Below, one piece after another: positions 1 to 12,000 of a stretch of DNA of 15,428 nt; the first letter of the stretch is position 1, and each line of letters opens with the position of its first letter. The position numbers and the translations under genes were made by a program. Source of the stretch: Myxococcota bacterium (GTDB taxonomy: Bacteria; Myxococcota_A; UBA9160; PR03). The notes under the pieces were generated by a model that did not search any database, was not told the origin of the DNA, and was given only the letters and a program-made list of their open reading frames with translations. The stretch spans positions 1 to 15,428 of the forward strand of contig JASJBO010000155.1 of the NCBI GenBank assembly GCA_030066475.1, read 5' to 3'.

Positions 1-3000
1 TCGGCCCGGACCACCAGGGTCACGGTGGTGCCGGTGCCCACCACCGCGCCGTCCAAGGGCGCCGCGATCGTGACGACCGGCGCGACGTTCGCGACGACGG
101 CGTAGCTGCGCAGCAGCGGCGCGCTCTCCTGGCCGAGGTCGTCGCGCGCGGTCACTCGGAGGTCGAGGCGCGGCTCGGGGATCCCGTCGAGGTCGAGCGG
201 GAGGGTGAGCGGCAGCTCGAAGGGCGGCGTGTCGTCCTCGAGCGCCACCGGACTCGCGAGCACGCTGCCCGACGCCTCGAGGCGCACCCGCGCGAGGCCG
301 CGGTCGTCGGCGGCGGTGGCCGCGAACACGAGCGGCGATCCCGCCACCAGCACGGCGCCCTCGGCGGGCAGGAGCCCGGTCACGGCGGGCGGCGCGTCGC
401 CGATCACGGCCAGCGCGACCGAGTCGCTCGCCACCTGGTCGCGCCGGTCGAAGGCGCGGGCGGTGAGATCGAGCGTCCCGCCGGGCAGCGCGGCCAGCGC
501 CGGCACCACCAGGTCGAAGACCGCCAGGTCGCCGACCGGGAAGCTCACCTCGGTGCCCGCGGGCGCGTCGAGCTCGACGCGCTCCACGCCGACGTCGTCC
601 GCGACCGAGACAAGGATGCGGACCGCGCTGCCCTCGACGAGCGGCGCGAGCGGATCGCTCTCGATCGACAGCACCGCGGGCGGCGCGTCGTCGGAGACGC
701 GCAGCACGCGGCGCTCGACGCTCTCCTGGTCGCTGGCGTCGCGGGCCACCAGCTCGAGCGTCAGGTCGGTGGCGGCCGTCACCTCGGGCGCCGTGAAGGT
801 GGTCGAGAGGAAGCCGCCGGCGGACGACGCGATCTCGGTGCCGTCCAGCAGCAGGCGGAGGCCGGCGACCGCCACCTCGTCGGTGGCCTGGGCCACCACG
901 CTCACGTCGGTCGCCTCGATCACGGCGAGCCCCGGGCTGACGTCGAAGCGCGTGATGCGCGGCGGCGCGTCGGCAATGACGGTCACGGTGGCGAGCGGCG
1001 TGGTGGCGCTGCGGCCGACGCCGTCCTCGGCGCGCGCCTCGATCTCGAGCACGCTCCCGGCGCTACCCGGCGGTGCTTCGAGGACGAGCTGATAGGGGAA
1101 GTCGACGTCGACCGCGACGGTCGCTCCGTTCACGATCCACTCGACGAAGCGCAGGCTGGCGTCGTCGCTGGCCAGCGCCCCGATCGTGCGCTGGCTGCCC
1201 TCGGCCAGCGTGGTGCCGTCGACGGCTCCGGTCAGCGACACCACGGGCGGCTCCGCGTCGGCCACCACGTCGATCGTGCGCGCCGCCTCGCTCACGTTGC
1301 CGGAGGCGTCGAGCGCCCGGGCGCGCAGCTCGACCGCGCCGGCGACGCCGAGCGGGACCACCCAGTCGAACGCGAAGGGCTCGGTGTCGAGCGTGGTGAT
1401 CAGGGCGCCGTCGGCCAGGAGCTGCACGCGAGGCGCGCCGCGGTCGTCCTCTGCGTCGACGCGGAGTGGGAGCACGCCGCCCTGCGGCGCGCTGGCGTCC
1501 GCATCCGGCGCGCTCCAGCTCACCAGCGGCGCGCTCTCGTCGGGCAGGTCGACCTGCAGCGTGACGGGACGGGCGGTGTCGCTGCGGCCCGCGGCGTCGA
1601 TCGCGAGCGCGTCGATCTCGAGCCGGGCGCCCTGCGGCCGGTCGCTCGGCACCGGCAGCAGCAGCTCGTGCCCGCGCGGCCCGGCCAGGCGCGCCTGCAC
1701 GACCCCGTCGACCCGCACCGCGACGCTGACCGCGCCGCGGTCGTCGGCACTCACCACCCGCAGCGGGACGGCCGAGCCGGCGGCCACCGCGTCGCCGTCG
1801 CGCGGCGCGCGCAGCTCGACCGCCGGCACGCCGAGGTCGGCGCCGAGCTCGACCGCCTGCACGCCGAGCGGACCGGCCGCTGCGAGCACCTGGCCGCGTG
1901 CCGCCGCGGTCGACTCGACCAGGTCGGGCATCGCCAGGCTGCCCAGCCGGCGCGGGGTCTCGGGCTCGGTCACGTCGACCCAGACGATGCGCGCGCCGTC
2001 GGAGAGCACGGCCGTGCTGCCGATCCGGCTCACGTGGACGGGCGCCAGGCCCACCTCGCCGAGCTCGCCGGCCAGGCGCGGCTGCGTGGGATCGCGCACG
2101 TCGAGCACGCGCAGGCCGGCCTCGCCCCACGCCACCAGCGCGTAGCCGTCGAGCAGCACGACGTGCTCGGCCAGCCCGGGCCCGCCCGGCTCGAAGGCGC
2201 CGATCTCGATCGGATCGGAGGGATCGGACACGTCGAGCACGCGCAGGCCCGCGCTGCCCGCGGCCAGCACGGCGATCCCGTCCGCCACCGCGAGACCGGA
2301 CGGCTCGCCGGGGGTCGCGATCCCGCTCGCGAGCACGACGGGGCTGTTCGGGAAGCGGAGGTCGACCACCGACAGGCTGGAGCCGAACGCGTAGAGCCGG
2401 TCGCCGTCGAGCGCGAGACCGGTCACGGACCCGAGGCCCGAGACCACGCGCAGGCTGCTCACCGGCGTCGAGCCGGGGACCGCGGCGTCGAGCTCGCGGC
2501 GCTCCTGGATGCGGATGCCCGAGAAGCCGTCGGCGGTGACCAGGTAGCGGCCGAGCACCGCCACGTCGGCCGCCGCGCCCGGCGTGTCGACGTGGGTGAG
2601 ACGCGCGGGCGGCGAGGCGCCGACGTCGACCACCTGGACCCCCGACGGGCCGCTCGCGACGTAGGCGACGTCGTCGGCCACGGCGATGCGCCGCGCGATG
2701 CCCACCGGACCGAGCTGACCCCGCGGCGTGTCGGCCGTGGTCGCGCGGCCCGCGAACGGCACGATCTCGATGCCCGCCCCGCTCGCGACCGCCACGAAGC
2801 CGCTGCCGACCGCCACGTCGCGGGCGCCCGCCGCGAGCGGCGTGCGGCCCACCTCGCGCGGCTCGCCGGCGCTGGCCCGCTCGAGCCAGACGAGCTCGCC
2901 CGTGCCGGTGACCACGGCGCTGAGCGCCCCGACCGATGCGAGCGCGCGCGCGTCGTCGAGGGCCAGGCTCTCGCTCTCGTTGAGCGAGCTCGCCTCGAGT

Positions 3001-6000
3001 CGGCGCAGGGCCGCGGCGTCGAGCGTCAGCACCGCGCCCTCGCGCAGCCCGGCCCACACCACCGGCTGTCCGGTGAAGTGCGAATCGATCGCGACCGGCC
3101 GCGCCGGCCGCGACACGTCGAGCAGCTTCACGCCGTCGGCGCCGTCGGCCAGCAGCAGCAGGCCGGCCCCCGCCGGCGCCAGCCGCCGCGCGTCGGCGGT
3201 CGCGAGCTGCGCCAGCCGGCGCGGCGCGCGGCCCGGCCGCAGCTCGAACACGCCGACGCCGGCCACGCCCTCGGCCGTGAACACCAGCTCGCCGAGCGCC
3301 ACCAGGTGCAGCGCGGGACCGACCGTGTCCGCGGCGCTCAGCACGGCGCCCGTCGCGGCCTCCAGCTCCAGCAGACCAGCCGCGCCGTCGGCCACCAGCA
3401 GGCGGTCGCCGAGCTCCACGACCGCGCGCGCGTCGGTCGCCGCGTCGTAGCTCGCGGCGGCGACGGGCGCGGTGGGGTCGTCCAGATCGAAGCCGCGCAC
3501 GCCGGCGGCGCCGGCCGCGACCCACAGGCGTTGGTCGACCGCAGCCAGACCGGAGGCCATGCCGTCGAGCGCCAGGACCCGCGGCGCCCCGGCGCCCACG
3601 CCGCCCACGACCTCGAGGCGGCGTTCGGCCGTGGTCGCGTTGCCGGCGCGATCGCGCGCCTGCGCGCGTACGAGCAGCGCGGCCGCCTCCGCCGGCACCG
3701 TCAGCTCCACCGCCTCGAGGCCGCTCTGCAGCGGCGACCCGTCGGCCTCGACCTCGAGCCGCGCGCTCGCGACTGCCGTCTCGTCGCTGGCGACCGCCCG
3801 CAGCCGCAGCGTCGTGCCCGCCAGCAGCCGCGGCAGGTCGGGCTCGACCTCGATGGCGAGATCGGGCGGCAGGGTGTCGTCGTTGACGTTCACGGTGGCC
3901 GCGGCGGGCGCGCTGCGGTTGCCGCCGTCGTCGATCGCGCGCACGGCCAGGGACACCGGCGTGAAGCCGTCGACCAGCGGCAGCTCCACGTCCAGCTCGT
4001 AGGGCGGCGCAGCGACCCGCCCCACGAGGCGGCCGGCCAGCTCGAACTCCACCGCCAGCACCGCGCCGTCGGGATCCTCGGCGCTGGCCGCCACGCGGAG
4101 GGAGCGGCCCTCGATGACCGGCGTGCCGTCGGCCGGCGCCAGCAGGCTCACGGTCGGCGGCAGCGGGCTGCCGTCGCCGATCACCAGCAGGTCGCGGTCG
4201 AGGCTCGCCTCGTTGCCCGCCGCATCGCGCGCCCGCGCGCGCAGCGCGAGCGTGCCGGGCGCTGCGGGCGCCTCGACCTCGAACTCGAACGGCGGCGCCG
4301 TGAGCTCGCCCTGCGGCGCGCCCCCGACCTCGAGCGAGACGGCAGCGATGCCGGAGTGATCGCGGGCGCGCACGCGGTAGGTCTCGCGCTGCCCGGCGAA
4401 GAGCGTGCCGGGTCCCCCGATCGCCAGCAGCTCGGGCGGCGCGCCGTCCGCCGCGAGCGCGATGCGATGGACCGCGGTGGCCTCCTGACCGCGCTGGTCG
4501 CGCGCCACCACGCGCACGTCGACGAACTCGCCCAGCAGCAGCTCGGGCGCCAGGCGCAGCCCCACCTCGTGCGGCGCCGAGCGGGTCTGTGCGAACGGCT
4601 CGGGCGCGCCTTCCAGCGCGTAGGTGACCGACACGCCGGTGTCGTCGGTAGCGGTGGCCCCGATCCGGACGATCGCGCCCGGCGCCGCCGTGTCGGGCGC
4701 CTCCACCTCCAGCGCGGGCGTCGCCGGACCCGCCGCGAGGGCGAAGCGCGCCAGCGCGGTGTCCGACGCCACCAGCAGCCGCTCGCCGGCCAGCGCGAGC
4801 GCGCGACCCGCCGCCTGCGGGAAGCGGCCGACGAGCTGCGGCGCCGCGAGGGACGAGGCGTCGAAGACGTGGAGGCCCGCGCCCCCGATTGCGAGCAGGC
4901 GGTCGCCGCTCCACTGCAGGTCGCGGCCGGGCGCCTCCGCCAGCAGCGCGCCCGCGGCCAGCGCGTCGCCCGCCGTGTCGTAGAGCGCGACCCCGCCGGC
5001 GCCGAGCGCGACGGCCAGGCGATCGCCGCGGAAGGCGAGCGCGACGGGCGCGGCCGGGGGCGCGCGGACGTCGAGCGCGACCGGCTGGAGCGGATCGCTC
5101 AGGTCGTAGAGCGCCAGCGCGTCGGGTCCCGCCACCACCAGGCGATCGGTGGCCTGCGCCAGCGCCGTGTGCGGCGCACCCAGCTCGATCGCGAGCGGCG
5201 CCGCGAGCGTGCCGTCGGCCCGCAGCTCCACCACGCGCAGCGCGGCGCCGTCGAGCGCGTAGCCGATCGGTCCGCGCGCCGCGACGGCCCGAATCGACTC
5301 GTGGGCGGGCAGCCGCGCGCCGAGCGCGCCGTCGGGCGCGAGCACCGCGAGGCCCTGCGCCCCCTCCGCGACCCAGACGGCCCCCGCGGCCACGGCCACG
5401 TCGCGCGCGTCCGTGGTCGCGCCCTGCGCGGCGGGAGGCGCATCGGCCTCGGCCGCGAGCAGCGGGCCACCGCCTCCGGCCGCGAACCAGCGCGTGCCGA
5501 GCACCTCGATGGTGCCGACGGCCTGCCCGATCGGCACCTCGACGGCCGGCTCGAGCGCGGCCAGGAAGGCCTCGACCGCCGCGCTCCGCTCGCTGGCCGC
5601 CGTGTTGCCCGCCGCGTCGACCGCCTCGCCGCGCACGCGGAGCGCGCTGGCGTCCACCGGCAGGGTCAGGCCGAGGTCGACGCCGAGCCCAGCCACCACC
5701 GACGCCGTGCCGGCGGGCCGCTCGGCCAGCAGCGACAGCGTACCGGTGTCGCCCGGAGCGGCCGGCTCGGCGCGCACGCTCACGCGCGAGCCGCCGAGCA
5801 GCACCGGCGCGTCGGGATCCAGTGCGAGCCCCGGCGCGGCGGGACCCTCGGGATCGTCGAGCACGGCGATCGCCACCGGGTTGGCGTTGCCCGCCGAGTT
5901 GCCGGCCGTGTCGAACGCGATCGCCTCCACCGCGACGTCGAGCCGGTCGGCCGCGACCTCGGGCGCGCGCACGGTGAGCCGCCAGGGCGGCGCGAAGACG

Positions 6001-9000
6001 GTCCCCACCGGCGCGCCGTCGAGCACGAAGCTCACGCGCGAGAGCGCGCGGTCGTCGCGCGCGTCGGCCACCAGCTCGAGCGGCTCCCCCTCGACGGCGG
6101 CCGCGCCGGGCAGCGGCGCTACCACGTACACGCTGGGTGCCACTGCGTCGTCCACGACCGTCACGTCTACCGGGGTCGCCGTCGCCGGATTGCCGGCGCC
6201 GTCACGCGCCGTCGCGGCCACCCGCAGCGTCGCGTCGGCCGTCACCGCCGGCAGCGCGAACGTCGCCTGGTAGGGGGCGGCCAGGATCACGTCGTCGAAG
6301 GGCGCGCCGTCGAGCGTGAGGGTCACGCGCACCTCGGCCACGTCCACGTTGTCGGTGGCGGTCACCGCCACCAGCAGCGGCGCGCCCTCGGACAGCGACG
6401 CGCCGGGCGCCGGGCTGGTGAGCGCGATCGCGGGCGGCGTCGCGTCGGACGAGACGAGCACGCTGGCCTGGTCGCTCGCCGCCTGGCCGCGCGCATCGAG
6501 CGCGCGCACCGCCACCACGTACTGGGCGCTCTCGGCCGCGAGCGGCAGCCGAGTGCGGAAGCGCGCGACCCCGCCAGCCGGCGCACCGGCCGCCGCGTCC
6601 ACCAGCACCAGCGAGGCCGGGTCGGGCCCGACGAGCAGCTCGGTGCGCACCACGCCCATGTCGTCGGAGACCTCGGCCTCGACGTCGACGAAGCTCCCCT
6701 CCTGGAGGGTGGCGCCGCCGAGCGGCGCCGTGAGCCGCACGCCGGGCGGGTCGTCGACGGGCTCGAACACCAGCAGCCGCAGCGTCGCGGTGCTCTCGCG
6801 GTTGGCGAAGTCGCGCGCGGTGATCGTAACCAGCAGCTCGCCGGCCGTGTCCGGGGCGGTGAGCGAGAAGGGGTGCCCGCCGGCCTCGTCGGTGGAGCTG
6901 CGGCCGAGCACGCCGTCGCTGCGCGTGAAGAACACGACGCCGAGGGCCAGGCTGTCGCTGCCGTTGGCGCGGAACGAGAACTCCGAGCCCGCGGGCACGT
7001 CGATCGGCGTGGGCGCCAGCGGCAGCGGCGCACCAGTCGGATCGCTCGGCGCCAGCGCGGGCGGCTCGGTGTCGACCGTGGTGAACTCGCGAACGCGGGT
7101 GCCGCCGGAGAGCGGGTTGCCGGCCAGGTCCTCGATGCCCGGCTCGATGACGAGGCGCAGGCGCGCGTCGGGCGGCAGGTCGGCGCCGGGTCCCAGCGGG
7201 TCGAACACGAGCTGGGTGCCCGCCTCGGTGTAGTCGCCGGGCACCGGGATCTCGCTGTCGCCCTCGACGCGCAGCAGGCGGAAGGCGCTGGCCGGGTCGA
7301 CCGGCAGCCGGACCGCCTCGCTGAACGTCGCCACGATCTGGGTGTCGACCGCGACGTTTCGCTGGGTGTCGACCGGGCTGGTGGCGACGAGCCGGGGCGA
7401 CGAGGAGTCCTCGCGCACCAGCGCGCCGGGCAGCTCGAGACGGCGGCCGTCGGTCGCCACCAGGGTCAGCAGCGGAGCCCCGGAGCCGCCGGCCGGACTC
7501 GAGAACGTGAGGCTCGGCAGGGTCCCGCCGGCGCCGGCGGCGAACGAGCGCACCGCCACCGGCGCGCCGTCCACCTCGACGCGGGTGCCGATCGTCAGGC
7601 CGGCTGCGGCGACGGTGACGACGGCGCCGCCCTCGACCGGCAGCACCATCGGACCCACCGCGACGTCGCCGGCGGCGGGCAGCGGCGCCACGGCGGTGAA
7701 GCCCGCGCGGCGCGTGGCGAACGGGCCGGCGGCCGCGCTGCCGAGCCGAACCTCGGCGTTGCCGGGCGCCGCCAGGGCGGGCACGTCGGCGCTGACGCGC
7801 ACGCTGCCGTCCCCGAGCAGGACGCGGCGCACGCCGGTCGCGGGCTGGTCGGCCACCCGCACGACCGGCACCAGCCCGACGCCAGTCGCGAGCAGCTCGA
7901 TCGGCGCGACGTTGCCCGGCGCGGCGAAGCCCGTCTCGATCGACAGGATCTCGGGCGCGTTGCCGACGGGCGGACCGCGGATCGAGAGCAGCAGCGGCGC
8001 CGACAGCTCGTCGCCGATCAGCGCCGACTCGTCGCCGAGCCGCACGGTCAGCAGCGCGTCCTCGCCCGGGTCGAGCGCCGCGAGACCGAGCAGCGGACCG
8101 GGACCGCTGGTGGTGTCGTTGGGCGCGCCGTCGAGCGCGTTGAGATCGACGCTCGTGTCGCCACTGAGCGCGCCGCGGGCCAGCACCACGCGCGTGGCGT
8201 CGGCGGCGGGCTCCACCGCCACCAGGTTCTGGACGGGCTGGTCGATGATCTCGAGCGCGCCGGCCGCGGCGTGGACGACGTCGCCGGCCAGCGCCAGCGC
8301 GCCGGCGGGTGCGCCGGTCGCGAAGCTCGCGAGCTCGACGGGCGCCGCCGGATCGCTCAGGTCGAACAGGCGTACCCCGTCGGAATCGGCGGCGGCGGCG
8401 AGCGCCCCCTGCACCGCGACGACGGCGAACGAGCCGGGCAGGCGCGCGGTCTCGAGCGGTGCGGCCGGGTCGCTCACGTCGAGCACCAGCAGCCCGTCCG
8501 GCCCCACCGCCGCGCCGCGGTCGCCGTCGACGGCGAGGTCCGAGAGCCGCAGGTCAGTCGCGAGCGCGCCCAGCAGGGCCAGGCCGGGCGTGCGCAGGTC
8601 GCGCGCCTCGATCCGGTCGACGCCGTCCTCGCGAACGATCAGCCAGGCGCGCCCGCCGTCGGCCGCGGCGCGCACCACCGCGCCGGCGGGCACGAGCTGG
8701 TCGACCAGCGGCCGCTCCGGGCGATCGAGCCGCACCAGCACCAGGCTGCCGTCCGCGACCACCAGCCCGAGGTCGTCGCTGGCGTCGACGTCGGTCGCCG
8801 TCGCCTGGACGGGCAGCGCGAGCGGGCCCTCGTCGCGCATGCCGCCGGGCAGCGCGCGGACCACCCGCACCTCGCCGTCCACGAGCACCAGCAGCAGCCG
8901 GTCCTGGCCGTCGCTGCCCGCCGCCACGCGGGTCGCCGTCCCGGGCAGCGCCAGCTCGCTCTCGATCTGGGGATTGCCCGGGTCGATCACCGCGACCTCG

Positions 9001-12000
9001 CGCAGCCCCTCGGCGCCGAGCGCCGCGTAGAGGCGCGTGCCGTCCAGCGCGAGACCGCGCGCGCCGGCGAAGCCGACGCGGGCGCGGCTCACCAGCCGCA
9101 GCTCGAGCGGACGCGCCGCGGTGGCGAGCTCGCCGGCGGAGCGCGGGGTGAAGGCGCGCAGCGGATGGGTGCCGAGCAGGCGCCCGTCGGGCGGCTCGAC
9201 GCGCAGCTCGCCGCTGCCGAGCAGCGCCGTCACCGCCACCTCGAGGCCGCCGAGCTCGACGCGCGTGCCGGGGAAGAAGCCGCGCCCGCGCAGCGTGATC
9301 TCCTCCGGGCCGCGGAAGAAGGTGCCTTCGGGCTCGAGCGCGTCGAGCTGCGGGCGGGGGAGCGCGTTGAAGGCGCCCACGGTCAGCGCCGCCAGACCGC
9401 CCGGATTGACCACGCGAAGCGCCAGCGGCGTGACGTCCCCGTCCTCGAGCGTCGGCAGCGCCGGCGCCAGCACGCGCAGCTCCTCGCCGTCCGCGCTGCG
9501 CGACACCACGGTCGCCTCGACCCCGCCCACCAGCACGCGCACCCCGTCCTGGAAGCGACGGCCGGTGATGCGCAGCTCGTCCCCGCCCTCCCAGAGCGCG
9601 AAGGCGGGCTCCACCGCGTCGACCTCAGGGATCGCGGCGCCCGGCACGTCGCTCACGTCGAAGCGGCTGCGCCAGGGAGCGAGCAGCGGATCGCCGCGCA
9701 GGTCGAGCACGTCGCGCGTGACGTGCACGCGGTAGCCGGCGCCCGCCGCGAGCGGCGCGTCCGGCACCAGCTCCAGCTCGGTCCCGCTCGCGGTGGGTCG
9801 CGTCTCGATCGTCGCCGGCAGCGCGGGCCCGTCCTCGGCGCGGATGCCGTCCCCGTTCGTGTCGACCAGCTCGGTCAGGAAGAAGCTCGACGCGTCGACG
9901 CTGTCGGGGTCGACGAAGCCGGTGAGCGCCACCCGCACCACCGCGTCCTGCGGCGCCAGCGACAGGTCGGCCGGCTCCACCGAGGCGACGTTCACGCCGT
10001 CGAGGCGCAGCACCTGCACGCTGCCCTCGGACGCGTCGACCTCGATGCCGGCCACGGCCGTGTTGCCGAGCGCCGTCACCGAGCGCGCGACGCCCGCGGT
10101 GTCGGCGAAGCGGATCCGCACGGGGGCGTCGCGGTCGCTCGCGTCGAAGATCTGGAGACCGCCCGCCCCCGCGGCCACGAACGCCAGCGGGCCCACCACG
10201 TCCACGTCGAGGGCCTCGGGCTCGAGGTCGCCGGCGATGCGGTCGAGCCGCAGGAAGCCGCGCGGCACCAGCAGCGTGCGCGTGCTCAGGTCGAAGATCT
10301 GCACCACGCCCACCGCGCCGGTGGCCACGTACGCCACGTTGCCGGCGAGCCGGATGCGCAGGCCGGGGCCCGCGAGCTCCTGGCTCGCGAGCTCGGGGAA
10401 GCCCGGCGTGGTGAGATCGAGCACGCGCAGCCGCTCGCTGCCGTCGGGCGCCAGCACGCTGACCAGCGCGACGTCCGCCGCCGCGTCCACCGCGCGCGGC
10501 GTCCCGCCCACGTCGAACGCGCCGAGCCGCAGCGCGTTGTCGTAGAGCGCGGTGTCGAAGACGACGAGCCCCTCGCTCTCGTCGGCGGCGAGCACGAGCG
10601 CCTCCACGGCGGCCACGCCCACCACGGAGCCCGCGGTGGCCAGGCCGTCGGAGAGCGCGGCGTCGAGGCGCGGCGCGGCGGGCAGCGACACGTCGACCGC
10701 CACAACGCCCGCCTCGGTGGCCGCCAGCAGCGTGTCGTCGCCGAGCCGCGCCAGGTCGCGCACCGAGAGGCCCGCCGGCGACAGGCGGATCTGCCCGCGC
10801 GAGCCGGTCTCGTCGCTGATCACGCGCGGATCGACCGGGTCCGAGATGTCGAGCACCGAGAAGGTGTCGGGCGGCCCGAGCAGGCTGCCGGCGAAGACCA
10901 CGTCGGTGCCGAGCACGAGCGCGTCGACCGGCCCGAGCTCGGCCACCAGATTGCCAATCACGGGCACGCTGTAGGTGTAGGCGAGCGGCAGCACGGCGCG
11001 GGCGACCGGCTCGCCCGGCAGCCGGAGCTCGACGTCGGCCTGCACCAGCCCGCCGGCGGGCACGGCGGGCACGACGGCGCTGAGCGTCTCGGTCGAGCGC
11101 ACCACCACGCCGCCGGCCTCGAACGCCTCGTCGGTCTCGGGGTCGACGAACAGCACGCGCGTCCCGGGCAGGAAGCCGCGCCCGCGGACCGTGACGGTGT
11201 TGCCGCCCTGCGGCGGACCCGCGTCGGGGCTCACCGACTCGACGGCCAGCGCCGGCAGGTACACGAAGGCGCCCACGCGCACGTCGGCCAGACCGCCCGG
11301 GTTCTCGAGGCGCAGCGCGGCGGTGCCGGGGTCGTTGGTGGCGAGCGGCGGCGCGACGAAGCGCAGCTCGAAGCGCTCCTCGCCGTCGGCGTCCGGGCCG
11401 AGCGCGATCGGGTCGCCGAGTGGCGCGACCGGCTGGCCCCCGAGCGCGAGCGTGAAGCCCGGGTCGAGGCGCTGGGCGACGACGGCGAGCTCGGTGCCGC
11501 CGCCCACCGGTCCGTAGCGCGGCGCCACGGACACGATGCGCGGCAGCCGCGCCGTCGCAGCGCCGGCGGTGCGGAAGCGCGACACGAACGGCTGCGCCAG
11601 CGCCAGCGTCGTGATGTCGGTGACCGCCGTCGTCACGCGCACCTCGTACTCGGCGCCGGGCGCCAGCGGCGCCAGCGGCGTGAGGGTCGCGATGCTGCCG
11701 AAGGTGGTGAACGCGACCGGGACCCCGCCCTCCTCGTCGAGCGCGATCGGCACCACGGCGCCGCTCGCGTCGCGCAGCGCGATCGCGTCGGGCGTGGCCG
11801 TCGACGGCTTGAGCGGCCGCGAGAAGACCAGCTCCACGGCCGCATCCACGGGCGCCAGGGCCTCCGCCGCCGGGCGCACCTCCGTCACGTTGAGCAGCGG
11901 AACGTTGACCAGCTCGACGTCGGTGCCCGCCACGAACGCGGTGCCGCCCACCACGTCGACCCCGCGCAGGGCGTCGTCGGCCCCGGCCAGGAACACCTCC

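Noticed and set aside
1063..4914. A 1283-codon open frame on the minus strand, shifted relative to the real frame
   Set aside because: Its translation is almost wholly Arg, Ala, Gly and Pro with no domain pattern, and it overlaps propellers 5-7 and Ig arrays that read well in the neighbouring frame. Such long shadow frames are expected at this G+C content because stop codons are AT-rich.
7342..9030. A 562-codon plus-strand open frame rich in Ser, Thr and Ala, with other plus-strand open frames along the window
   Set aside because: They are antisense to the continuous gene, are low in complexity, show no family pattern, and arise because GC-ending codons rarely give stops on the opposite strand.
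9690..9704. RGD tripeptide in LRGDP (Big_5 domain 3), with another RGD in propeller 5 (FRGDR)
   Set aside because: Arg-Gly-Asp is expected by chance several times in a 5000-residue protein rich in these three residues, and neither copy is in a distinctive exposed loop.
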